A DNA stretch of 64,000 nt from Geomonas paludis (lineage in GTDB: Bacteria > Desulfobacterota > Desulfuromonadia > Geobacterales > Geobacteraceae). Shown here piece after piece: positions 30,001-36,893 of this stretch. The translations under genes were made by a program, and so were the position numbers. The stretch spans positions 25,841-89,840 of the forward strand of contig NZ_BLXY01000014.1 in the NCBI RefSeq assembly GCF_014193585.1. Reading direction: 5' to 3'. Within the stretch, counting starts at the first letter, position 1; each line of letters begins with the position of its first letter. Under the pieces are notes generated by a model. The model ran no database searches. It was not told the origin of the DNA and was given only the letters and a program-made list of their open reading frames with translations.

Positions 30001-31764
30001 ACGGTCACCGAGGACAACGAGGCCAACAACGGCACGGTCGGGCCGCAGTTCACCATCGGCAGCGACCTGCAGGTGACCGCTGTCTCCGGAAGCGTTTCCG
30101 GCGGCAGGCTCACCTACTCCGTCACCGTGAAAAACAGCGGCGAGATCTCGTCGGCCTCCTCCAGTACCGGCATCTACCTTTCCGCGGACGCCACTGCCAC
30201 CACTGGTGATTACCTGGTGCTGAAGGTGAGCACCCCGTCGCTGGCGGCAGGCGCCGAGACCGTGCTCACCGGCAGTTTCTCGCTTGCCTCAAGCACCCCG
30301 ACCGGCAGCTTCTACGTGGCAGCGGTTGCCGACATGGCGGCCGTGGTCGCCGAAAGCAACGAAGCGAACAACGGCGCCGTGGGCAACCAGGTCGTGGTGA
30401 ACAACGACCTCACCGTGAGCACCGTCTCCGGGTCCATCAGTAACGGCGTCCTCACCTACTCCGTCACGGTGAACAACGCCGGCAACGCCAACCCCAACGT
30501 CCCCGTCACCCTGTACTTCTCGGCCGACGGCAGCGTGACCACCTCAGATTACCTGGTCACCCAGCTGACCCAGGCCCAGATCGCGGGCGGGACCAGCAAG
30601 ACCTTCACCGGCAACGTCACCGTGCCCGGGAGCATCCCCGCCGGCACCTTCTACCTCGGCGCACTGGCCGACGCGGCCAACATCGTTTCCGAGGACAGCG
30701 ACAGCAACAACGGCGCGGTCGGCCCGCAGTTCACCATCGGCAGCGATCTCCAGGTGACGGCGGTAACCGGCAGCATCTCGGGCGGCAGGCTGAGCTACTC
30801 GGTGACCGTGAAGAATGCCGGCAGCATCACCTCGGCCTCTTCCAACACCGGCCTGTACCTCTCCACCGACGCCACCGCCTCCACCTCCGACTACCTGGTG
30901 GTGAAGCTCGCCACCCCGTCGCTGGCGGCAGGCGGCCAGACCGTCCTGACCGGCAGCATCTCCCTGGCCTCCTCCACGCCGGCGGGGACCTTCTCGCTCG
31001 CCGCTGTTGCCGACATGGCAGGCGTGGTGACCGAGAGTGACGAGAGCAACAACGGCGCCACCGGCAGCGGGGTCCAGGTAAGGAACGACCTCACCGTCAC
31101 CGCCGTCTCCGGAACCCTTACCAACGGAGTGCTCAGCTACTCCGTCACGGTGAACAACAACGGCAACGGCAACCCCAATGTCCCGGTCACCATCTACTTC
31201 TCCGCCGACGGGACCGCAGCCACCTCCGACTATGTGGTCACCATCGTGACCCCGGCCGCAGTGACCGGCGGCACCAGCAGGACCTTCACCGGCACGGCCA
31301 CCGTGCCCACCTCCATCCCCGCCGGGACCTACTACCTGGCCGCCCTCGCCGACCCGGCCAACGTGGTCGCCGAAGACAACGACGCCAACAACGGCGCCGT
31401 CGGGGCACAGTTCACCATCGGCAGCGACCTCCAGGTGACCGCAGTCACCGGGAGCATCTCGGCCGGGAGACTCACCTACTCGGTGACGGTCAAGAACGCC
31501 GGCACTACCTACTCCGGTTCTTCCTACACCGGCGTCTACCTGAGCCGGCTGGTCTTCGTCGGGTCCGGCGACTACACGGTGACCAAGGTCAGCACAGCCC
31601 AGATCGCCCCGGGCGGCCAGCTCGTCCTGACCGGGTCCGCCACCATCCCGTCCACGGTGCCGGCCGGTGACTACATGGTTACCGGCGTTGCCGACGCCAA
31701 CTTGCAGTTGGTGGAGAGCAACGAGGGGAACAACCAGCTCTTGGGCAACCAGGTCACCCGTTAA
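24022..31764 (+). CDS. Secreted subtilisin-like serine protease with FG-GAP propeller and 13 CARDB repeats
   Basis: The 2580-residue product has a signal peptide (residues 1-28), an inhibitor I9-like propeptide (about 48-115, DAVIVKFKPGV..LEYAEPDYV) and an S8 catalytic domain (about 130-450) with intact Asp160 (VLDTGID), His206 (HGTHVSG), oxyanion Asn313 (AAAGNNG) and Ser396 (GTSMAAPH). A beta-sandwich with DNGVAPDQTAGDGIFSATW follows, then a putative Ig domain (ASGGVAPYTWSITTG, PAGLTLNPATGEITGVP), then a VCBS/FG-GAP region (about 655-1090) with six DxDGDG-type calcium loops. Residues 1107 to the end are 13 CARDB repeats of 113 residues. No sortase or PEP-CTERM anchor is visible. It is probably an extracellular protease; the substrate is unknown. 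It stands alone as a transcription unit. Confidence 0.93.
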   Translation: MTKMNRCLLLLLSLLMLLSLTHQVQAAPGSPGAPDTSPGGQHPPKHRDDAVIVKFKPGVSAKGKEKLHQRHGTSAAKDFPRLNMQVVKLKKGVTVEETLATLKGDPDLEYAEPDYVIEPSALPNDSYWRSGQLWGLQRINAPAAWDITTGSSDTVVAVLDTGIDYNHPDLAPNVWTNPGIDAGYVGDVHGIDTFNHDSDPNDDHFHGTHVSGTIGAVSDSSGVVGLNWNVKILACKFIGIGSGGVLDPLAGASTVYGNISGAIECLNYVKTLKERGVNIVATNNSWGLSSYSQAIYDAIAAQPDILFVAAAGNNGADNDKYPSYPASYPLSNVISVAASGQSATAPYDENQPSWTNYSRNSIHIAAPGDGILSTVPYTSSYNTGYVRGYGMQSGTSMAAPHVTGLAALLASIGKDWIQTRNLILSGGDAVPALADTTFTGRRINAYNSLACTDRPLFALMNQPRSVTPGIPVTLTAISINCGSAVGPVTATVPGGGTIELLDNGVAPDQTAGDGIFSATWTPDSDSGLLSFAYPGGSTALQYPAVTLGYATADLPLSSAGRTASGKVPLRFALHLEASGGVAPYTWSITTGTLPAGLTLNPATGEITGVPTEAANSLFTVRVTDSAGYYDSGSWHIVLTKDEAAGWPYILPNPPAGRADVASSPVFADLDGDGKQEMIVSMWNSLLVFYNSTGSVRQYNFPAGTTVSTAAVSDLYRDGSNKIIVSVGSPAQTGAIYAFDKDLQLLSGFPAGKFNTTSGTPGSCSAPVIADLNSDGNKTITVDCSPDDPADPNFGKSILVTVTPQGTMLAGWPIVNGPAVGARATTEQMPVVGDLLGDGKKEVVSITSDGMLHAWSKEGTQVKQWQAAANLGDWASAKTRVWTPVLADVNGDNALEVLVKQNYFADASNQAHRISVFDKNGALLPGWPLLFPVPVAEGGIIAADLTKDGVPEIITNISSTPASYQWQAFKGDGTVVSGWSQVAENSAVQKKALPITGGYGGNTFPDVFYATSDTDAFLQGYSAAGTTLASYPETVALDTFVASSPAMGDIDGDGKLEIAVKAADGSVHLWKSGQYLSPFSHQWTMFAHDLEHTGSLPVLDPSQLPSSDLVVTAVSGSIAGGKLNYSVTITNNGTITAGTSYTGIYLSRDNVASKADTLIARISTISIPAGVSVTMTSSAAIPASLAGGSYYIAALADDTGIVTERDEANNGAAGEQLLLNNDLSISALSGTLSAGVLSYSVTVNNGGNGNASAPIALYFSDDANAEATDHLITTLSATTIPGGTGKTLTGSVAVPGNTPAGTFYLVALADPANVVAEDNEANNGAVAEQFTIGNDLQVTDISGSVSGGKLTYSVTVMNAGNINASPTSTGLYLRRYTFMEPGDFLVHKVTTAQLAPGAQTTLVGTITIPASAPTGTVYLTAMADMAGQLAETDEGNNALEGSQLLLNNDLAVTAVSGTLTGGVLTYSVTVENRGSANPNVPVSIYFSADDNATTSDYLVTLTPVTQIAGGTSKVLNGSATVPGSVPAGTFYLAAVADPANLVIEDDESNNGAVGPQFTIGSDLRVTAVTGSISGGRLSYSVTVRNDGVTTAAASNTGLYLSSDDVAATTDYLVTRLATGQLAAGAEVVLSGSVSLAASTPTGTFYLAAFADMAGVVTEANEDNNGAAVNQLSVNNDITVSNVSGTLSGGVLTYSVTLNNSGNANPTLPVNLYFSIDGSATTSDYLVTQLTGISLPGGTSKTITGSVTIPSTVPAGTFYLGALADPANVVAETNDDNNGSVGPQFSIGSDLQVTAVSGSISGGRLSYSVTVKNTGDIASASSNTGIYLSADATATTSDFLVLKVSTASLAAGAEVVLTGSFALPPATPTGSYYVAAVADMAGVVTESDEANNGAAGTQVTVSNDITVSAVSGTLTAGVLSYTVTVSNSGNANPTLPVSLYFSTDGSVTTSDYLITQLTGISLPGGSSKTITGNVTIPSTVPAGTFYLGALADPANTVTEDNEANNGTVGPQFTIGSDLQVTAVSGSVSGGRLTYSVTVKNSGEISSASSSTGIYLSADATATTGDYLVLKVSTPSLAAGAETVLTGSFSLASSTPTGSFYVAAVADMAAVVAESNEANNGAVGNQVVVNNDLTVSTVSGSISNGVLTYSVTVNNAGNANPNVPVTLYFSADGSVTTSDYLVTQLTQAQIAGGTSKTFTGNVTVPGSIPAGTFYLGALADAANIVSEDSDSNNGAVGPQFTIGSDLQVTAVTGSISGGRLSYSVTVKNAGSITSASSNTGLYLSTDATASTSDYLVVKLATPSLAAGGQTVLTGSISLASSTPAGTFSLAAVADMAGVVTESDESNNGATGSGVQVRNDLTVTAVSGTLTNGVLSYSVTVNNNGNGNPNVPVTIYFSADGTAATSDYVVTIVTPAAVTGGTSRTFTGTATVPTSIPAGTYYLAALADPANVVAEDNDANNGAVGAQFTIGSDLQVTAVTGSISAGRLTYSVTVKNAGTTYSGSSYTGVYLSRLVFVGSGDYTVTKVSTAQIAPGGQLVLTGSATIPSTVPAGDYMVTGVADANLQLVESNEGNNQLLGNQVTR
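27340..31750 (+). repeat. Thirteen tandem 339-nt units encoding CARDB domains
   Basis: Units begin with SDL or NDL codons at 27340, 27679, 28018, 28360, 28699 and 29038 and continue at the same spacing (339 or 342 nt) to the end. Odd units (SDLQVTAVSGSISGGRLSYSV..TGIYLS) and even units (NDLTVSAVSGTLTxGVLSYSV..LYFSxDGS) alternate, so the true period is an A-B dimer of about 678 nt. Units 5-12 are most alike, and units 1-3 and 13 most diverged. Confidence 0.95.
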
Positions 31765-32093
31765 CGCAAACCTTCCGGAACTTCGAAGCAGAGCGGCCTT
31801 AATCCCCCCTCCCCTTGCGGGAGGGGGTCAGGGGGTGGGGGAAGCGGCCATCCCCCCCACGGCTTGCGGCTTCATCCACCCTCCGTCCTCCTCCCGCCTT
31901 CGCGGGCCGAAGCGCTACGGCGCGCAGGCCCGTCAAGGGAGGGGGAGCCTTTTTGGCACTTCCCCCCGCGTTCCCCTTTGAACTTAACCACGATCCTCTG
32001 GACAGGGAGGGTCGTATGCTGCTACGGTAGCCAAGTCGGCCGCCGCCGGGGTTCTCCCCCGCCGGCGGCACTACCCGGCCCGGAGAAGAGAGA
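31765..32093. other. Repeat-rich intergenic region
   Basis: The 329-nt gap holds a family C repeat cluster (31804-31950) and otherwise GC-rich sequence with no supported gene. CCGGAGAAGAGAG gives the ribosome site of the next gene. Confidence 0.5.
31804..31950. repeat. Dispersed repeat family C, variant
   Basis: Arms CCCCCCTCCCCTTGCGGGAGGGGG and a second C-rich arm ending CAAGGGAGGGGGAGCC, with an internal GGGCCGAAGCGCTACGGCGCG hairpin. Confidence 0.65.
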
Positions 32094-32759
32094 TTGGCAG
32101 CAAACGACACCCCGACCCGCCTCCTCGAAATCTACGACGCGCTCTACCGTCGCTACGGCGCCCTCAACTGGTGGCCCGCCGACACCCCCTTCGAGGTCTG
32201 CGTCGGCGCCATCCTCACCCAGAACACCAACTGGCTCAACGTGGAAAAAGCTATAGCGAACCTGAAGCGGGAGGGGCTCCTCTCGGCGGAGGCGATCCGT
32301 GAGGTACACCAGGAGCGGCTCGCCGAGGCGATTCGCCCTTCCGGCTTCTTCAACGTGAAGAGCGTGCGGCTGAAGGGGTTCGTTACGTGGCTCTTCGAGC
32401 GGCATGGCAGTCTCGACGCCATGTTCGCCGGCGACTGGCAGCAGCTGCGCCAGGAGCTGGTGGCTGTCCCCGGCATCGGCCCGGAGACCTGCGACTCCAT
32501 CCTCCTCTACGCCGGGGGGAAACCGTCCTTCGTGGTGGACGCCTACACCCGACGCCTGTTTTCCCGGCTGGGCCTGGTGAGCGACAAGGACGATTACCAC
32601 CGGGTGCGCACGCTGTTCATGGAGCACCTGCCCCCCGAGGTGGCGCTGTTCAACGAGTACCACGCCCTGATCGTCGAGCAGTGCAAGCGCCACTGCCGCA
32701 AGAAACCTTCCTGCGACGGCTGCCCGCTGGGTCGGGCCTGCTGCCTCGCCACCCCCTGA
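32094..32759 (+). CDS. Endonuclease III-superfamily DNA glycosylase, MagIII-like
   Basis: The 221-residue product (TTG start after GGAGAAGAGAGA) is a HhH-GPD DNA glycosylase: N-terminal FEVCVGAILTQNTNWLNVEKAI, the helix-hairpin-helix VPGIGPETCDSILLYA, the catalytic Asp in SFVVDAYTRRLF, and a C-terminal 4Fe-4S loop Cys-x6-Cys-x2-Cys-x5-Cys. The Lys that makes Nth a lyase is replaced by Glu (GIGPET versus GVGRKT), so it should be a monofunctional glycosylase. The pattern resembles 3-methyladenine glycosylase MagIII, although an iron-sulfur loop is present here. It is followed 12 nt later by the TraB-like gene. Confidence 0.85.
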   Translation: MAANDTPTRLLEIYDALYRRYGALNWWPADTPFEVCVGAILTQNTNWLNVEKAIANLKREGLLSAEAIREVHQERLAEAIRPSGFFNVKSVRLKGFVTWLFERHGSLDAMFAGDWQQLRQELVAVPGIGPETCDSILLYAGGKPSFVVDAYTRRLFSRLGLVSDKDDYHRVRTLFMEHLPPEVALFNEYHALIVEQCKRHCRKKPSCDGCPLGRACCLATP

Positions 32760-32771
32760 CCACGGACCATC

Positions 32772-33983
32772 ATGAGAAAACTCGCCAACATCTTTTTGAT
32801 CCTGTTCTTCGCCGACGGCTTCCTGTCTGTCCTGGACGAATTCTCCTCGCTGGTGGCCCCGGTGGCGCCGCTCACCCTGTTCCGGATGCAGGTCGCCAAC
32901 TCGGTGCTGCTCCTTGCCATCCCCCTCTACCTCTGCCTGGGCATCGACCGGCGCCTCCCCAAGAAGCTCTTCATCCCGCTGATCGCCTTCCTGTTCGCCT
33001 GCCCCCTGGCGGCCTGGGTGTTCCCGGTGCTGGCAGGCTCGAAGCTCTACGCCGTGGCCATGTCGCTCATACAACTGGGCGTCCCGCCGCTCATGATCGC
33101 GCGCTACCGTGACGCCAAGGACCCGGGGCTGACGCTGCCGGCCTGGCGCTTCGAGGGGCCCTTCTTCGAGGTACGGAACACACTGGGCTTCACCGCCATC
33201 AACGTGGTGCTTCTTCCCGTGCTGCTGGCGACGCTGACCCTGTTTGCGGCCGACGCCTGGGCGCAGGGCAACACGGCCGGCTTCATCAGGGTGACGCCGC
33301 GCGGGCTCTACCTGACCGAGCGGGTGTACCGGCGCGGCAACCAGACCGTGCGGCTGACGGGGATGGTGCATGTCGGGGAAAAAGGGTACTACCAGGACGT
33401 GGCGCGGGTCCCCGAGCAGGGGCGGACCGTGGTGCTGGCGGAGGGGGTGACCGACAAGAAACGGGCGCTGCGGCACCATTTCGATTACCGCGGCGTAGCG
33501 AGCTTTCTCGGGCTCGCCTCGCAGGAAAAGATGCTCTTCGACGGCAAGGTGATCGACGAGAAGGGGCTTCAGGCGCCGCCCAAGCCGGCGGCGGGGAACC
33601 AGCCGGACATCCTGGTGGCGGATACCGACCTGAGCACCTTCCGTCCCGAGACGCTGCGTTTCCTGGACCAGGTGGGCAAGGAGCTGCAGAAGAGCCCGTC
33701 CTTCATGGAGGCGGCGCTCAACCTGAACCGCTGGGCGGAGCGGAACGTCACCCCGCAGATGCAAGAGGTTATCATGGACGACATCCTGACCCGCCGCAAC
33801 GAGGTGCTGCTGGGCTACCTCGACCAGGCGCTCAAGCGCTACGACACCGTGGTGGTCCCCTGGGGGGCGCTGCACATGAAAGGAATAGAGGCGGGGGTGC
33901 TCAAGCGGGGTTTCGTGCTGCAGCAGGAGCAGCGGCGCCTGGCCATCGACCTGAAGCGGATCCTGCTCGCCAAGGCCCGCTAG
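32772..33983 (+). CDS. TraB/GumN-like protein with N-terminal membrane segments
   Basis: The 403-residue product has about five hydrophobic segments in its first 165 residues and a C-terminal domain (about 185-400) that resembles the TraB/PrgY/GumN (Tiki) superfamily: TGMVHVGEKGYYQDV near the start of the domain, VVLAEGVTD, ILTRRNEVLLGYLDQ and VVPWGALHMKGIEAGVLKRGF at the end. Tiki relatives are metal-dependent membrane proteases or of unknown function. The order of membrane segments before the domain is inverted relative to PrgY/TraB. Assignment rests on motif resemblance alone. Confidence 0.6.
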   Translation: MRKLANIFLILFFADGFLSVLDEFSSLVAPVAPLTLFRMQVANSVLLLAIPLYLCLGIDRRLPKKLFIPLIAFLFACPLAAWVFPVLAGSKLYAVAMSLIQLGVPPLMIARYRDAKDPGLTLPAWRFEGPFFEVRNTLGFTAINVVLLPVLLATLTLFAADAWAQGNTAGFIRVTPRGLYLTERVYRRGNQTVRLTGMVHVGEKGYYQDVARVPEQGRTVVLAEGVTDKKRALRHHFDYRGVASFLGLASQEKMLFDGKVIDEKGLQAPPKPAAGNQPDILVADTDLSTFRPETLRFLDQVGKELQKSPSFMEAALNLNRWAERNVTPQMQEVIMDDILTRRNEVLLGYLDQALKRYDTVVVPWGALHMKGIEAGVLKRGFVLQQEQRRLAIDLKRILLAKAR

Positions 33984-33992
33984 AAATGAAAA

Positions 33993-34064
33993 GGGGACTG
34001 GCTCCGCAAGGTGCCTGTCCCCCTTCCCATCTAAAGGGGACTGGCTCCGCAGGTGCCTGTCCCC
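33993..34064. repeat. Dispersed repeat family A, tandem direct arms
   Basis: Two same-orientation arms (GGGGACTGGCTCCGCAAGG.. and GGGGACTGGCTCCGCAGG..) are spaced by about 9 nt, an arrangement different from the usual inverted pair. Confidence 0.85.
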
Positions 34065-34089
34065 TTTGCGTCACTGCCGGCGAGCCCCT

Positions 34090-34629
34090 CTAGAACTGCT
34101 CCGACTCCTCCCCTGCCTGCTCCACCCCCCAGAACACGTCCAGGAAGTTCTTCAGGATGCGGGCGGTGAGCCCCCAGATCTCGTCGTCGCCGTAGAGGTA
34201 GAAGTACATCGGGTAGTTCTTGATCCCCTTGTGGTCCCAGTACTCGACCCGGTACACGCCCGGCTTGGAGAAGTGCGCCAGCGGCACCTCGATGAGCCGC
34301 TCGATCTCGGCGTCGTTGACGGTGAGCGTGTAGTTTTCCGGGAAGATGCCGACCACGGGGGTGACCAGGTAGTTGTGGATGGAGTGGCAGTCGTCCAACT
34401 CGCCGAGGACCTCGACGTCGGCGGGGTCGATGCCGACCTCCTCCCACGCCTCGCGGGTGGCGGTGTCGGCGCTGTCGCGGTCGCTTATCTCGCAGCGCCC
34501 GCCGGGGAAGGAGATCTCGCCGCTGTGGTGGGTGAGGTGGGTGGTGCGCTTGGTGAAGAGGATGTGGTACTCGCCGTTCTTCAGGAACAGGGGGAGCAGG
34601 ACGGCGGCGGGGACCGGCCCCGCCTCCAT
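34090..34629 (-). CDS. NUDIX hydrolase, CoA pyrophosphatase type
   Basis: The NUDIX box reads GGRCEISDRDSADTATREAWEEVGI, with the REAWEEVGI core and the TTHLTHHSGEISFPGG segment typical of CoA-pyrophosphatase-like NUDIX proteins (NudL/YeaB). From ATG 34629 the product is 179 residues. In-frame coding-like sequence (IRERLKTSLAARRR) continues upstream to the rpe stop without ATG, GTG or TTG, so the native start may be a rare codon such as CTG overlapping the rpe stop. It is third in an rsmB-rpe-nudix run. Confidence 0.85.
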   Translation of the reverse strand: MEAGPVPAAVLLPLFLKNGEYHILFTKRTTHLTHHSGEISFPGGRCEISDRDSADTATREAWEEVGIDPADVEVLGELDDCHSIHNYLVTPVVGIFPENYTLTVNDAEIERLIEVPLAHFSKPGVYRVEYWDHKGIKNYPMYFYLYGDDEIWGLTARILKNFLDVFWGVEQAGEESEQF

Positions 34630-34718
34630 GGGGACGCGCCGGCGCGCGGCGAGAGAAGTCTTCAGCCTCTCCCTGATCGCGGCCGGAGACCCCGGCCGTT
34701 CCTGCCCGTTTTCGGCTA

Positions 34719-35384
34719 TCAGAGCACCGGCTCCTTGGCCCGCCGCTTCAGCTCGGCGATGGTGGCCGTGTAGTCGGGCGAGTTGAAGACGGCGCTGCCG
34801 GCCACGAAGACGTCGGCGCCGGCGTGGGCGATGCGGGCGATGTTGTCCGTCTTGACGCCGCCGTCCACCTCGAGCTCCGCCTCGATCCCCCTGCGGTCCA
34901 TGGTGGCGCGCAGCGCCTGGATCTTCGGGATGCAGGCCTCGATGAAGGACTGGCCGCCAAAGCCCGGGTTCACCGTCATCAGCAGGATCAGGTCCAGCTC
35001 CTCCATGACGTAGTCGAGCACGTTGAGCGGAGTCGCCGGGTTGAGCGAGACGCCCGCCTTCTTGCCGAAGGACTTGATCAGCTGGATGGTGCGGTGCAGG
35101 TGGTTGGTCGCCTCGGCGTGCACCACGATGATGTCGCTCCCCGCCTGGGCGAAGTCAGGGATGTAGCGGTCCGGGTCCACGATCATCAGGTGCACGTCCA
35201 GCGGCAGCGTGGTGGCCCGGCGCGCGGCCTCGACGATGAGCGGGCCGATGGTGATGTTGGGGACGAACTGGCCGTCCATCACGTCGATGTGGACGTAGTC
35301 GGCGCCCGCGGTCTCGATGGCCTTGATCTCCTCGCCCAGGCGGGCGAAATCCGCGGAAAGTATGGAAGGTGCGATCTTTTTCAT
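34719..35384 (-). CDS. rpe: Ribulose-phosphate 3-epimerase
   Basis: The 221-residue TIM-barrel enzyme interconverts ribulose 5-phosphate and xylulose 5-phosphate. It begins IAPSILSADFARLGEEI, has the metal-binding HIDVMDGQFVPNITIGP, DVHLMI, VNPGFGGQSF and EVDGGV motifs, all diagnostic. ATG 35384 has AGGAGAACCC upstream. It follows rsmB by eight nucleotides. Confidence 0.97.
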   Translation of the reverse strand: MKKIAPSILSADFARLGEEIKAIETAGADYVHIDVMDGQFVPNITIGPLIVEAARRATTLPLDVHLMIVDPDRYIPDFAQAGSDIIVVHAEATNHLHRTIQLIKSFGKKAGVSLNPATPLNVLDYVMEELDLILLMTVNPGFGGQSFIEACIPKIQALRATMDRRGIEAELEVDGGVKTDNIARIAHAGADVFVAGSAVFNSPDYTATIAELKRRAKEPVL

Positions 35385-35392
35385 GGGTTCTC

Positions 35393-36742
35393 CTACTTGA
35401 TTTTCTTGAGGCGGGCGGCGAAGAAGCCGTCCATGCCGTCGCGGTGCGGCCAGCTCCTGAAGAAGCCGCGCTCGGTGAAGAGAGGCGCGAACTCCGGGAA
35501 CAGCGTGCGCAGGTCCTCGGCGACGAATTCGGGATGCTCGCGCAGGAAGGTGTCGATGACGTACTCGTTCTCCTGCACGCTGGTGGAACAGGTGGCGTAG
35601 AGGAGCGTCCCCTCCTTGTCCAGGTACTTGCAGAGGTTTTCCAGGATGGTGACCTGGGTGCGCGCCTGCGGCAGCAGGTCCTCCGGGGACTTGCTCCACT
35701 TCCCTTCCGGGTTGCGCCGGATCACGCCCAGCCCCGAGCAGGGGGCGTCCACCAGGATCCTCTGGAAGGTGACCTCCTTGATGGCGGGGGAAGGTGTCGT
35801 GGCGTCCATGGTGAAGGTGCGCACCGATTTGATCCCCAGCCGGTCGCAGGTCTCCTTGATCAGCCTGAGCTTCTTGTGGTTGACGTCGCAGGCGTAGATC
35901 TCGCCGGAGTCCCCCATGAGCTGGGCGATCTGGGTGGTCTTCCCGCCGGGCGCCGCGCAGGCGTCCAGCACCCGGTCACCCTTTTCCGGCGCCAGGAACA
36001 GCGGCGCCAGCTGCGAGGACTCGTCCTGCACCGTGAAGAGCCCGTCCCGGAACGAGGGGAGCCGGGAGATGAGCCCGGACTGGTTCAGCCGGATGCCGTC
36101 GGGGGACCAGCGGGTCTCGCCGCAGTTGATTCCCTCCTCGGTCAGGCGCGCCATGAGCGCCTCGCGCGAGGTGCGCAGGGTGTTGACCCGGATGGTGAAG
36201 GGTGGCGGCTCGGACATGGCGGCGGCCAGTTCCTCGGCCCCGTCCACACCCAGCTGGTCGCACCACTGCCTGGTGAGCCAGGCGGGATGGGAGTAGCGCA
36301 CCGCCAGGTAGCCCACCGGGTTCTCGGCGCGGTCCGGGTAGCTTATGTTGTCGCGGTTGCGGTCGGCGTTTCTCAGGATGGCGTTGATGAAGCCGGACGC
36401 GCGCGGCGCCAGTTCCTTGGCGAGTTTCACCGTCTCGTTCACCGCGGCCGAAACCGGGACGCGGTCCAGGAAGAAGCACTGGTACAGCCCCAGGCGCAAC
36501 AGGAGCAGCACGTAGAGCTCGAGCTTGTCGGTGCGCTGCTTGGAAAACTGCCCGATGATGTGGTCCAGGGTCCCCTGCCGGCGCAGCACGCCGTACACCA
36601 GTTCGGTGAGAAGGCCGCGGTCGGCCCCCTTGATCATGTCCTTGGACAGTTCGTGGTCTATCAGGATGTCTGCGAAGGACTTCTCTTTTTCGATGCGAAG
36701 CAGGATATCGAAGGCGGCGCGGCGCGGGTTTTTGCTGGACAA
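35393..36742 (-). CDS. rsmB: 16S rRNA (cytosine(967)-C(5))-methyltransferase RsmB
   Basis: The 449-residue enzyme (TTG 36742 after AAAGGAAG; longer ATG starts exist up to 36805) has the N-terminal NusB-like RNA-binding domain (residues 1-135) and the SAM-dependent Fmu/NOL1 domain: VLDACAAPGGKTTQIAQ, DAPCSGLGVIRRNPEGKW with the first catalytic Cys, and LLYATCSTSVQENE with the second. It methylates C967 of 16S rRNA. Confidence 0.95.
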   Translation of the reverse strand: MSSKNPRRAAFDILLRIEKEKSFADILIDHELSKDMIKGADRGLLTELVYGVLRRQGTLDHIIGQFSKQRTDKLELYVLLLLRLGLYQCFFLDRVPVSAAVNETVKLAKELAPRASGFINAILRNADRNRDNISYPDRAENPVGYLAVRYSHPAWLTRQWCDQLGVDGAEELAAAMSEPPPFTIRVNTLRTSREALMARLTEEGINCGETRWSPDGIRLNQSGLISRLPSFRDGLFTVQDESSQLAPLFLAPEKGDRVLDACAAPGGKTTQIAQLMGDSGEIYACDVNHKKLRLIKETCDRLGIKSVRTFTMDATTPSPAIKEVTFQRILVDAPCSGLGVIRRNPEGKWSKSPEDLLPQARTQVTILENLCKYLDKEGTLLYATCSTSVQENEYVIDTFLREHPEFVAEDLRTLFPEFAPLFTERGFFRSWPHRDGMDGFFAARLKKIK

Positions 36743-36826
36743 AATACTTCCTTTCAGGCGTGAGTGTCTGGGCTGGGCCGGATTCATTATATGCATTTCG
36801 CCCAAAACTGCAAGCGGTTAGGGGAC

Positions 36827-36854
36827 TTGACACAGGAAATCCAAAGGCTACCCT
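36827..36854 (+). promoter_or_regulatory. Candidate promoter of the thioredoxin-fold gene
   Basis: TTGACA (36827-36832), 16-nt spacer, TACCCT (36849-36854). The -35 is consensus, the -10 weak. Confidence 0.45.
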
Positions 36855-36893
36855 TTAGCGTGGGTTTAATGATAACCGGGAGGAGGGTTTACC

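Noticed and set aside
27340..31750. CRISPR-like or satellite array
   Set aside because: The 339-nt repeats are in frame, code for CARDB domains and vary mainly at third positions.
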